Shown piece by piece: positions 48,916 to 60,345 of a stretch of 64,000 bases of DNA. The notes below the pieces were generated by a model. The model was given only the letters and a program-made list of their open reading frames with translations. It made no database searches and had not been told where the DNA came from. Origin of the DNA: Aulostomus chinensis. Taxonomy: Eukaryota; Chordata; Actinopteri; Syngnathiformes; Aulostomidae. The stretch lies in assembly GCA_037954235.1 (NCBI GenBank), contig JBBMOA010000020.1:23618677-23682676 (forward strand), in the 5' to 3' direction. A program made the position numbers and the translations under genes. Each line of letters begins with the position of its first letter. Position 1 is the first letter of the stretch.

Positions 48916-51900
48916 GTAAAATCTGGGTAAATTTCCAGTACAAAAAAGTGATTAGTAAACAAACAATGACTAAATTACAATTCATGTTTGATATTCAGCA
49001 AAAACAAGTTTCTTCTATTCATCAAAAGGATAAAGGGGGGCTGTCCTGAGGACGAACCAAACCCACCTGAGGGTCTCATCTTTTATTTTGCTTTGTGAGA
49101 GGCGTCTGAATCTAAACCTCTCCGGATGAGAGTCCCTGCTGAGGAAACGCCGCCTTCAGAGCCACAGACACGTGTGGCGTGGGCCAGCTCAGCCTACCTG
49201 TGCCTCTCTTCTGAAGCCTCAGCCTCTTGAGGACCTCGCCGAACATCTCGTGCTTGCTGAGGTTGGGCAGTTTGACGTGGACTCCGGCCCGCAGGCCCGT
49301 CCCCAGGTTGGACGGACAGGTGAGGACGTAGCCCAGGTGCTCGTTCCACATGAACTCATGACCTCGCTCCTTAAACAAGCCCTCGATCTGCACCGGGAAG
49401 AGGTGTTCAGGTGAGAGAGTCAACGCCACAGGATGTTTGCTAAGTGATGTCATCGTGTCGTCACCTTGGTGAGTCCAGTGCAGAAGCGGGTGAAGACCTC
49501 CCTCATGTTGCCTCCTTTCTGCATGCTGATGACGCGCAGGTGGTCTTCCTCGTTCACCCAAACCAGGAAGGTCTTGTTGTCGTTGTGCCTGTGGAGGAAG
49601 CGCGTGAGCGACTGATCACCACACCTTAGCTACGCCACTGAGGACCAGACTCATCTTCTATCATCACTACTATGATGAGTTCAGGGGGTTGTGGTTCTGA
49701 CCAGATGCCGCGGCCGTCGGGCCAGTCACGGGCCATGCCGGATGCCAGCAGCAGCGGGGAGACAGGCTTGTCAAACAGGAAGTGGTCATCGATCAGCTGC
49801 TGCTGCTCGTCCTCCGTCATGTTCTTCAGAGCGTAGTACTTCCCCTTCAAATCCCCGTCCAGGATGTCCAGACCTGTCGGTGACATCCAGTCACACATTG
49901 AACAGCTGCTTGAAAACATGAAATATTCACTGAAAGTGTCGCCAGTTTTGGCCGGGATGTTGGGGCTCATGCAGCGTCAGGACGCATCCGATTTCTTGGG
50001 CTCTGAACACATCAGATAACTGCGATTTAATCTCTGATCATCTGTCCAAACGTCACCTGCGGCTCATTTCTGCTTCTGTTCTGAGATAAATAAGAACTGG
50101 AACTCCTGAGTAGGTCAGACCTCCTTATTTACACGCACCAAACTTTCACTTCTGGTTTACAGAAACAGGCTTTGACAAACCCAGTCCCACTTAACTGTGG
50201 CTGATTTCATGGTGCATCCAACTGCAGCGAAATAATAGCGGCGTTGTGTCAGACATGTTCTGACTGATGCAGCCGAGCGAACGCAGACTCAGCCACCACA
50301 GCCCGACCACCCCTTCACTCAAATTAGGAAGTCAAAGCCATTTTTACAGGATTTCTCCTTAAGATCAACAACTCATGACGCAACTGTGTCCTTCGTCTGT
50401 TCTAAGCTCTTCTCCCGGTGAATGTGCGTTATCGTGGACAGACAGCAGGGGGCAGCAGAGCATCTGGTCTGCTGCTCTCAGGCTCCCATTTGAATATGAA
50501 AAAGCTGCTTTTAGATTTTCTCAGCTGCTCATTAGGAGTCTCAGCAGGATGACAGAGCTGCACGGTTACATAACAGCTTGATCTGCGGCTACTTCTTTCT
50601 CTGCGACGCTCGCTGAGGCATGATGGGAAAATATCTAAATAAAGACAGGTTCTTTTCAGCTGGAGTCAAACTGAAATCAGGCCAGAGTAGTGAAGGTTAG
50701 TTCCTCCTCAGAGAGCCAGCAAGATGTCGGTGTCCCTGAACGCACCGACATGAATCCAATCGGCAAGAACCCTGTTTTATCCGCGGTGACTCTCCAGACT
50801 AAACATCAAACCAACAATGTCAGTATGGATGCGTTCATTTTAACAGGCCGTCACCATCACAGCAGCAATGAATGTTCCAGAAAAATTGTGTGAGCGGCCC
50901 TTGAGTCACGCCAACTGTAGTTTTATAATAGGAGTTTAATTCATTAACGTGAGCAACTTGCAACCCGAACGTCGATGGATCCCCCCCCCCATGAAGGAAC
51001 TGAGGGTCTAGACCTGATGAGGTGGCAGGTTTTATACGCTGGGAGAGTTTAACTCATGTTAATACACACGTATGTTCTTTAACACAAAGCTCATTCTTTA
51101 AAGGAAATTTACATACGAGTTTGCTCTGGGGTGGTTCTTTGAAGAAAATTTGAAAACTCAAAATGCAAATTTGATTTATTTATGAAAAATCAATTAAAAA
51201 AAACAAAAACCACTTCTGATCATCCCAACATCCTAAGAGCTGTGAAATGGAACAACTTCCTGTCAGGTGAAGCCTAAACAGGAAGTGTTGCATATCTCAC
51301 CAAACATGACTCAGTGGTTTTCAAAGCCCACTGAACCTCTGTGAGCCACTAGGTGGTGCCATTTCACATAAACTGCAAATCCTGAATTTTGAGCTCACCT
51401 CCACCTGCGGGCCTGCAGACCCCACCTGCATCATGTCCTCTGGTAACCGGGGTGCAGCTTAGCCCCCCAGGAGGACCACTGGGACGAGCAACCTTGTTAT
51501 ACATTGTGGCCAAACTGGGGAACTACAAGTATGGCGTCCATCACGTGAAAGAGGCTCTAAAAATGGCGTCATCTCTTATTTCACCATCAAAGTGCGATGT
51601 TTGGTTTGTTAACATTCAGAACGCAGAGGAGCCGTGAGGTTAAACCATTCACTCACTCAAGTTAGCCACAAGCTAGTTAGCCACAGGCTAGTTAGCGTTC
51701 AGTGTTGCTGCAACTGTCAGTTTTACTAACTGATTTCAAACCAGGTTTGTAATAGAATAAATATTTTTTGAAAATAGACAGGATGCTGTCATGGAAAAAA
51801 GGAAATGATGTCATACTTTCGATGGAGAGGTTCTCAATGGCGCGGCGTTCTCCACGGCTGCAGTGTGGCGGCAGACAGAAGCCGCGGATGCTCCGTCCGG

Positions 51901-53835
51901 TCCGAACGCGAGAGCTCAGAACGTAGTTTGGGTCCAGATCGTCTCCACCCTGAAAATAACAGAATCACAACAGAGATCAACCGTCCAATCAGAATCAAGG
52001 ACGGCGATCAATCGTCTCCTGTTCTTCCTACATCATCCAATCACTGAACCTTGTTTTCCTGCAGGGTCTCAGGGGGGCAGTTTGTCGCTTACCTGCAGGT
52101 TTTCGGCGTTCAGGTCCGTCTTGTGTTTGTCTGTTGGTTTGTAGCCTCCATGGCGGTCTTCAATCACTGGGTCCAGCAGGTCTTTGAACACCTCGTATGT
52201 CTCCTCGTCTCCGGCGACGCAGCCCACCGTCATGATGAACGGGTGACCTGTGGGTACACAAAATGGCTGATCAGTCCACCATCACTGGAGGCCATTTTAG
52301 GCCGAGGTGGGTCTTCTAGTCTGCATGTACTCTTCTGTTCTGGATTCTTGGGGTTGGATTTCAAGCAAAGCAAACTTCCTATTTTTGAATTTGCTGGTGA
52401 ACGAAGGTGGAAGTCGACATCCTCCCGCTTCAATGAGCAGGAATTAGCCTGATCCAGGGAGCTGATCCAATTAAAGAGGTTTTTCTTCTGGAACAGCTGA
52501 ACTCCAGGACACCACGTGAAGGTGACAGCACGAAGACTTACCTGCCTGAGGGGAGGGGTCACCTGGGACCTGTGGCACAAAGCAGGATTTGCTGAGGTGA
52601 CTTGAGGTTTGAACCCTGCAGGTTCTCACGATCACAAACCAGATCAAGACCCCAGCATGTGGACGCTGACTAGAAAAACTCACCCGGAAGCAGAGACTGA
52701 TGAAAGCCTCGCACCTCTCGACCTGATAGAACGCGGGGGGTAAATGACCTCACCAGTTTGAATGATCTTTGTACGTCAGGTGACTCGATTGGCGAAAAAA
52801 AACTACCTTCTTCCAGCCTTTAAATTATAGATGAAAACCTCATGAATTATTTGACATGAGAGAAAAGTCTCTACTCTGAGAGGAAATGTGCAGCCACTTT
52901 GAAGCTGGAGGGAAGCAGAAGACACCGCTTAGACAACCGGCCCGTCTCTTTAAATCTTGTTTATAGCATTTTTATTGCCATTTTCTGTTCATATTCATCA
53001 CCGGCTGCTTTTCACGCGAGTCTCCTGTTGTTATGGAACAATTTTACTAAAATATCAGTGATGGTGTTTGTCATTGATTTCAAATGCCGATAAAAAGGCA
53101 TCAAGTTAAAAAAGAAAGGATTCATGTTTCCTCTCCCGTCGCCCTGACAACGGCGTCGCAGCATCAGAGTTGTGGCCAGGAGAATGATGCTGATATCGAT
53201 TTACACGCCACAAGACTCCATCCCAGCGATCTGTCCATGAACTGGGACAAACGGCTGTGTTTACTGGTGCAGCCGAGATAGACGCGTCTATTAAGTTGCA
53301 CCTTCGCGCTGTTTTCTGGCTTTGGCTCAGAGAGGGTTTCATCAGATTTTTGTTCCTGGTTCCGGATGATGGCTAACCGTCCAGAAACAGTGGCATTAAC
53401 CCTCGGTCTCCATTGGCTTTGATGTTTTCCGACTCCTGGACACCAAGAAGAAACGTCTTCATGGGTTCCAGGCGCCTTGTTCTGAAAGGTTAAAGGCAAA
53501 TTTCTCTTTCCGGGTGACGGATGACTTGAACGAGCCGACGATCACCCTGGAATCATGCGTCTGACTACGTTAGGGCTGTTGAACCCGCTTCAGGATACAG
53601 GCCCCTGCTTTAGGGGAGGAGTTACCTGCTTGAGGATATTACCTGGGTTGTCAACGCCAGTCTGGATGACATCGTCCAGGGTGAAGCCGCTGGGCGTCTC
53701 CTTGTCCCGCAGGCTGGCGTACATTGCAGGTGTGAGCACCTTGGCCATGTGGTTGTTGTGCTGGCTGAGGTCCGGGTACTCCTGCTCCGCCGAGTAGTTC
53801 ATCTTCAGCTTGTTGTGGGTGTTCCCGAAAGGCAT
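48080..53835 (-). CDS. ckb: Creatine kinase B-type, cytosolic, 7 coding exons
   Basis: Coding exons in transcript order: 53835-53643, 52247-52093, 51949-51817, 49873-49702, 49588-49465, 49387-49198, 48258-48080. They total 1146 nt and give exactly 381 aa, the length of vertebrate cytosolic creatine kinase. The N-terminal ATP:guanido domain includes HNNHMAKVLTPAMYA and TPSGFTLDDVIQTGVDNPG. The catalytic domain includes VLSSRVRTGRSIRGFCLPPH, DDHFLFDKPVSPLL, WVNEEDHLRVISMQ and CPSNLGTGLRAG, with the active-site cysteine at 283. The C-terminus is IDDLMPEQK. It transfers phosphate between ATP and creatine in brain and other energy-demanding cells. The B form is favoured over the muscle form by the C-terminus and by its 14q32-like neighbours. 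The start codon has A at -3. All splice phases agree, and it is the most secure model in the window. Confidence 0.97.
48430..48444 (-). promoter_or_regulatory. CTCF-like motif on the minus strand (14 of 15)
   Basis: Minus strand reads CCAATAGGGGGCAGC in the last ckb intron. A + strand copy with one mismatch (ACAGCAGGGGGCAGC) lies at 50442-50456, in another ckb intron. Confidence 0.3.
48860..48905. repeat. Poly(A) and (AT)n low-complexity tract
   Basis: A run of about 15 A followed by about 14 AT units in a ckb intron. Confidence 0.9.
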
Positions 53836-53856
53836 GTTGACGTCCGGCCTGCTGAC
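53836..53856 (-). other. ckb: 5' UTR part of the second ckb exon
   Basis: On the minus strand a CTCAG acceptor precedes 21 untranslated bases before the ATG. This matches the non-coding exon 1 plus intron arrangement known for CKB genes. Confidence 0.6.
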
Positions 53857-54819
53857 CTGAGAACAGTTGATCTGTGGTCAACAACTGCAGGTTTCTGTCT
53901 GTTCAGATTTACAGCTGCAACATCAAATATTTAAGATCCTAAAGTTTGAGTCAAGAATAGAATTGAAAACCATGAGAACAGAAAACATTTATAGAGACGT
54001 GGGGGGGGGGGGCAGTAAAGAAGGAATGGCTCAATTTTGCTTTTTTATTAAAAATCTTTTATAACAGGAGGACTGAGCAACCAGTGATGGGATCTGGAGC
54101 TCATGAAGGCTCAACTTCAGGGTCCAGAACGTCGACCTCTAAAGCCTTCAAACCTGTTCTCCAATCAAAAACCAAGCAAACAGAGGTTCCAACCCTGATC
54201 AATGAACCCAGCTGATTCCTGTCCTTTCATGACTGAGGCTTCAAATCCATTTGTTCTCTGCTGCTTTGACCCAGCTCGGTTCAGCTCGGCTCAAGAAGCC
54301 TGGAGGGGATGAGTGCGGTCTAAACCGGGAGGCTGGGAGGCTGATTATGATGATCAGCGGGAGGCCCAGTGACGCAGCAGCAGACCGGCGTTAACCCTTC
54401 ACTGTGCGGCTGCTGCACCGCGACGCCCCGGTCACCTTCAAACCAACGGAACCGGACATTGCACCTTGAATCCACCGCGGAACCGGCAGTACAAGCGGGT
54501 TAAATCATCGGCTGATTGCACTTGTCAGGATGACGGTGCAGTATCGGAATAAAAAAAGCGATTATATCGTGAATTATATCGACAACAACAAGAATAATAA
54601 TAAAAAAATAAAATCAAACGTGATTCTTCAGATATTAAGAGTCAAACCTGACACTGAGATAAACTCCTGAAAAACCAGCAGGGGAGCCGCAGCCTCCGTG
54701 CTGGTGCAGATTAAGGCTTTTTTCCGCCTGACTGGACCGAAGGTGGATTTATTTCTAGGCCTTTTGGTTCCAACCACGCAGTTGGTCGACTTGACGGAAA
54801 AGACGATTACCGAGAGACT

Positions 54820-54882
54820 TAAACTGCTGCTGCTGCTGCTGTTGTTGTGTTGTTGTTGCCCCCCCCCCCTTTTTTTTTTTTG
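54820..54882 (-). repeat. A-run, G-run, CAA and CAG tract in ckb intron 1
   Basis: On the minus strand: about 11 A, about 9 G, then CAACAACA-type units and five CAG units. Low complexity and likely length-variable. Confidence 0.85.
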
Positions 54883-55173
54883 GTCCACTGACTGCGCAAC
54901 ACCTGCAAGGTCGTTTGGATGCAGAGGGACACACGGATGGAGAGAGAGAACGAGAGAGCGAGAGAGAGGGTCCCTGCAGCATGTAAAGAACCGGTAAATA
55001 GCCGGTAAACAGCTGCTCCTTTGTTCCTTCCACCCTCCGTCTCACCGGGACCCAGCTGACAGCCGTGGAGCGCGAGCGCGCGTCTCTCTTCAGTTGCGCA
55101 CTGACGGTGATTGACGCAGGTATGGGTGCAGCTGATCACCTGGTGGTGATTGATCGGGATTAGAGGGTCCTAC

Positions 55174-55228
55174 CTGTGTGTGGGGGTTCGGTCTGAGTGG
55201 TGCGTTCTGAAGCGGATCCGGTTCTGCT
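55174..55228 (-). other. ckb: Non-coding first exon of ckb
   Basis: The donor on the minus strand is CACACAG|gtagga (exon end 55174). The start is placed about 25-30 bases downstream of the TATA box, near 55228. The intron to 53857 is about 1.3 kb. Confidence 0.6.
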
Positions 55229-55252
55229 GCTGCGGATTAAAGCGGCTGGAGG

Positions 55253-55285
55253 TTTATATACCCGCCCCCCGCCCCTCATTGGCTC
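55253..55285 (-). promoter_or_regulatory. ckb: ckb core promoter: TATA box, GC box, CCAAT box
   Basis: Read on the minus strand: AGCCAATGAG, then GGGGCGGGGGGCGGG, then TATATAAA within about 33 bases. The order and tight spacing suit a CKB promoter, which is known to have TATA and CCAAT elements. A palindromic E-box TCACGTGA lies at 55330-55337, and a (CT)n tract (55345-55388) lies further upstream. Confidence 0.8.
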
Positions 55286-55344
55286 CTATTTACAGTCCAT
55301 TCATTCCATTGGACTGGGGCATCTGCGTGTCACGTGACGGCGCT

Positions 55345-55388
<44 letters not shown>
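55345..55388. repeat. (CT)n tract upstream of the ckb promoter
   Basis: About 20 CT units with one CG interruption. A GAGA-type element when read on the minus strand. Confidence 0.85.
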
Positions 55389-55391
<3 letters not shown>

Positions 55392-55399
55392 ACAGTGCT

Positions 55400-57853
55400 G
55401 CTGAGCAACACTGAGGATGGAGGCTGATTCTGGAGCACTTTTGTCCACAGATGAAAGTTGGAGAGTTTCTGAGACATGTAATAGTTCGGTTAAAAAAACA
55501 GAAACAAATGATGACCGTCTTCCACCAGCGGGTTACAAACACTTTAAAACGAGGTTTCTGTCATTTATTCCTAATTCAGTCTGTCCTGACATCGGTGGCA
55601 CATCCACCCGGAGCTTCCATATGTCTGCAGAGAAAGTGGACGTTACTTAGCTCACTCATGGCCTTGTTTTGCTAGCGTGCGCCCCAGCGTATATCTGCCT
55701 CGTCTAGAACCAGGTTTAGGTCTGTAGGATGGACAGGACGTCTGAATTAATCTGATAAATTGTTGGTGAGGAAATTTAAATGAACCCTCAAAAGTCCAAT
55801 TGATTGATTTTAGCTGCTCATTTTCGTTGTCGTCCATTTAATGCTTTGTTGTCGACTGCTGTAAAAATGGCACTTAAGTCGACACATTTTGTTTGTCAAA
55901 ACCTGCAAAACAATCTACAGATTTGTTTGGGTGTTGCTCACAAGTTGATAATTCAGGTTGAGTGATGTGTTGCCATGGTAATCGCTTCCTGCAGCACCCC
56001 TCAGTGTCTTTTAGCCTGAGCTAGGCTAGGCTAGGCTAGCAATTTCTCCATACTAACTATCTTTTTGCTCAGTGAAGCTAGCAGTTTTCCTCTGCCCTGA
56101 GTCATCGTGCTAAGCTAGGCTAGCAGCTTCTCTCCATTTCAAGTACTTGTGCTGCACTAGACCAGATATCTTTTTCGATCAAACAGTTTTTGTGCTAAGC
56201 TATGAGTTTCCCTCTGCCTCTCGTCTTCATGCTAACTGAGGCTAACAATTTCCTGATACGGTCTTTGTTCTAAGCTAAGCTAGCAGTTCACCACTGCTTC
56301 CATTCTGTGCGCTCATCTCAGCTAGCAGCTTCTCTCCATTTCTAGTCTTCGTGCTATGCTAGCCTAACACGTCTTTTCGGCTCCCTGTTATTGTACTTGT
56401 ATGTTCAGTTACCAGTTTCCCTCTTCCACCCGTCTTTGTGGCGAGACTAGAAGTGTCTCCCTACCGTCTCTCTTTGCACTCAGCTAAGTTAGCGGTTTCC
56501 CTTTGCTTCCACTCTTTGTGCTAATTTAGGCTAGCCTTTGTTCCCTGTACCCAGTTGTTCTTGCTAAGCTAGGCTGAACAGTTTTTGTGCTCAGCTCAGC
56601 TGTCATCTCTCCGCTGCTGGAGGAGCAGAATGTGGCCCACCTCAGGGAGTCCTCACCCATGCTACAGGGTGGGGGTGTAAGTGGGTGGTGTCCCTCCCTT
56701 TGTGGAAGGTGGACCGGCAGTGATGGCGTCCTTGGAGCGCCGCTCACACAGTGTCGACCCCATCAACTCTGCCACCTCTGTAAAGGATAGTGTCCATGAG
56801 GACTCCTGATTTGATGCACCTGCCTCCTTTGATCCACCATGACGTCATGTCTGAAACTGAAGCAACCTCACCCCTCCTCCCTCAGTACCCTCACGCCTCT
56901 GTACCCTCTTCAGCCTCACCCCTCCTCCATCAGCATGTAGAGGCAGCAGCCGACTCAGCACTCCTCCTCCTCCTCCTCCTCCTCCTCCTCTTCATCATTT
57001 ATTGATGACCGAGCAGAGACGAGGAGGACGACAGAAGGACCTTACAAGGTTTCAACAAACCTCGTATCTCCTGACTGTCACTATAGAAACCTGCTTGCCT
57101 CAGTGTAGCAACCCTGTATCTCAAAAAAAAAGCAGCAGTGCCACACATATGAGGTTGTCAGCTGACAGCAGCGAGATCACCCTACTCCTGCCTGTAGCCA
57201 ATCACAGCCCTGCTCAGCCTCCTCCTGCTGCGAGTGGCTGAGCATATCAACATGTTCACAGGTTCACGTGCAGCAGCAGCAGCTGCAGCAGCTGCAGCAG
57301 CATGTCAGCAAACGCCTCACAAAGACAGGAGCCTGAATACAACACGCTGACGGTGATGGCGGTGCGACGAGCAGCCCTGGTAGGTGAAGAGTGATATGAA
57401 GCACAGCAGCAATTCAACATGGCCTCGAACGGGTCAGCGCTCAAACCTGTGAGCCAGCACCGCCAACCACTGAGCCGCCGTCTGAATGTTAAATAAAGTT
57501 TTGTGTGTTTGAACAAAGGCTGCAAGCAGCACAAACACTGTCTCCTCGTTCATTTGGACGCAGCCGAGCTCCCATGACTCGTTGCCAGGCAACCAGGAGC
57601 CGGCAACCAGAAGGCTTCCTGTCTGTCCGGAGACAGGCTGGAGAAAGAAAGAAAGAATGAAAGAATGAATTAAAGAAAGATAGAAACAATCACAGCTGCC
57701 GTCACATCACATCACACTCCAACCTGCAGCTCCGCCCATTAGAAAAAATCAGAGCCATCATATGAGGGTGGGTGGGGCTCCATGTTGGACGGTGAACCCT
57801 GCCCTGTTCTCCTCAGAACCCTGGACTCATTCCTTTAAATGATTTTGAGGCAG

Positions 57854-57889
<36 letters not shown>

Positions 57890-58252
57890 ACCTTTCTGCT
57901 ACTAAGTGAGGACCATAACATTTTTTTTAACCAACAGTGAGGACATTTCTAAAAAAAAAAAAAAGGCATTTTGGTGGAACTTTAAAGGGCCGTTTGGAGG
58001 CTCAGGCTCAGGGTCCCAGTTAGGTTCTGATTAGCTGAAGGGTCACGGTTGTGCTTGTGCACTCTGTTGCGATGGTGAAGGTTTCACCAAGGGGAATGCA
58101 GCATGCCAATGGAGGTCCCTGTAAAGATATAAATACAAGGAAGTGGTGGCGTGTGTGTGTGTGTGTGTGTGTAAGGATCAGGTGAATTATATAACAGTTA
58201 ACAGCCTGTGAGAAGCAACACACACTCCATTCCCGTTAATATCCTGCTAATC

Positions 58253-58288
<36 letters not shown>

Positions 58289-58520
58289 TCGCACGGTCTG
58301 ATTGTAAGAGCTAAGCCTCTTTGAGAGGAAGAGGAGGATGAAGACAGCAGTGATTCGATGGTTGATGGTTTCAGTTCCGGCTCTTCAAGCCTGAAATGTT
58401 CCTGATGTTTGTTTGAATTATTCAGCCTGATGTCACAGAGAACACGTGGAATGACCTCGACCTTTTATACGCCATACGTGGTGTCGCCACGGAAACAATG
58501 ACAGTTGAGATCCCCACTGG
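55400..58520. other. Intergenic region upstream of ckb
   Basis: No exon recognised. Contains the GCTAAGCTAGG array (56010-56600), a CTC repeat (56961-56990), TG repeats (57855-57888, 58150-58172, 58253-58284) and GAAA-rich sequence near 57640-57685. Confidence 0.5.
56010..56600. repeat. Second GCTAAGCTAGGCTAGCAG tandem array
   Basis: About ten diverged units alternating gctaagctaggctagcag with tttccctctgcctc...gtctttgtgc, closely like the array at 40660-41160. Confidence 0.7.
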
Positions 58521-59660
58521 GCGGACAGACGCTCGGCTGGAAATGTGTGCTCCCACAGTGTTCTGGGAATGCCTGCTGGTATGAAGGACATCGTCTTGTC
58601 ATGTTCGGAGAACGTTCTCAGATGGTCACAAAGTGGAGTTCTCGAAGGGTTATGTGGACATTCATTAGCTTTTATTGAACATTTAGGGTGTTCTGGGACA
58701 GTCTGGAGAACATTTTAGGGTAACAAATTTTGTGGCTTCCTGAAGGAAATTCCCTTAATGTTACTTAGTGTTCTAGGGATGCGATGAAAGAACCTATGTA
58801 GAACCAAAAGGAATACATGGGTTCCTATCATGCCACTACAAGCGATGCAAATATTTTAGGAACAGAGCGTAGAGACCTAGAGGCCAGGTCTCACTCGAAA
58901 AAGAGATCACCTGATCTCAAGTGACTACCTGGTAAAATAAAGGTTAAATAAAAGAGGGAACAGTATACACGTTCCCTTGAACAGTATACACGTTCCCTTA
59001 TTCCATCCACTGAAACACACAGCATTCTGAGTGTTCTCCAGATAACATCCCCTTAACTATCTAAATCCTTATCTTGACTCCGGCAAGTGTTCTGGGAATA
59101 TTGTGTAGAGACCCTGAAGGAACGTCCTACATGTGTTCTTAAACTCCCCCAGAACGTCCTGCAAGTGAAAAACGTCCCCCTTAACTTTTTTGGAAATGTT
59201 TTAAGAATCTAGTGTGGCGACCTAGAGAGAACATCACATATACGTTCCCTTAAGTGTTCTCCAGGTAACACCCTCCTAGCCTCTTAAGATTTCATCTTTA
59301 CTGCCCAGAAAGGTGTTCAGACCCAGAGAGAACATCACATATACGTTCCCCCACACTTTACATTCCCAGATGGTCCTGAGTTTTTTTGCAAGTAATGATC
59401 CCTGACTTAGCGCTTAAGAACCCTCAATCACCAGAAACTGTCTGTGGACATGAAGGAGTGAGGGGGGAACATCCGATATACGTTCCCCTGACTTCACCTA
59501 GAGCATCCTGACTATGAAGGAATATAATCCTGCTAACCTTTCAAGTCTCAATCTAATTGTTCCGCAAATGTATTGTGAAGTCACACAAGGATCGTTCTTG
59601 AGAAATGACTCCCTAAATATTCCCAGAACGCAGCAAATGTTCCCATCCCACTTCCCTGCA
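58520..59660. repeat. Long degenerate GTTCCC / GAGACCTAGAGAGAAC tandem array
   Basis: Many imperfect units with wording such as tgttctgggaat, agagacctagagagaacatc, acatatacgttccctta and gttctccagataac. Some phrases recur almost unchanged, for example gagagaacatcacatatacg near 59235 and 59325. Confidence 0.7.
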
Positions 59661-60330
59661 AAGAACCGTGAGAAAATTACAACGTGACGTCTTTTCACTT
59701 GTGCCGTCAGAATGTTCTGGAAATGCAGCAGAGGACATTTTTTTTCTTCCTCTGATAGAGTTCTACAGGGAACATTTATATCTGATTGTTAGGAAGCCAG
59801 ATGGGAACGTTTCCTCAAAGTCCCACAGTCCTCAGTCTTATGTTGCAATATATAAAATATATAAATATATATATAAATATATATAAAATAACCGAAATGG
59901 AACGTTTCCCCAAAACCATGGAGGGAACCTTGAACTTCCGGACATTGATTACCAAAAGAGGATGTTGCAGGAACATCCCCATTGTTCTGTAAAGGTTAAG
60001 AACATGAACGTCTAGAGAATAAAGGCTGTTCCGTGTGGTCTCCTTCTTCGAATGACCTCCACTGCTGGGACACAGCACGGTTGAGTTCTGGTCGGGTTTA
60101 GGAACAGAAACGTCAGACTCACAAACACTGACGGTTCTCACCAAACTTTTTCAGGCGTCCTCACATCATTGCCTCCACCACAGACGTGATGATGTCATTG
60201 CCGCTGCTCAGCTTGTTGGACTTTCAGCAGGACAACACAAAAACTATGAGGTGGATTCTCTCCAAACTTGGTGGAGACGTGTAGAACGGACAGAGGGAGA
60301 GCCCATTAACACTGGAGTCAAATTAGTCAC

Positions 60331-60345
60331 AGCGCCATCTGGTGG
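60331..60345 (-). promoter_or_regulatory. CTCF-like core motif on the minus strand (perfect)
   Basis: Minus strand CCACCAGATGGCGCT matches the core at every position. Weaker minus-strand copies follow at about 60523 (CCACTACATGGCGCT) and about 60624 (CCACTAGGAGGCGCA), giving three in about 300 bp. Confidence 0.5.

Noticed and set aside
54628..55139. Minus-strand open frames in ckb intron 1
   Set aside because: Built on the poly-A/poly-G/CAG low-complexity tract, no homology.
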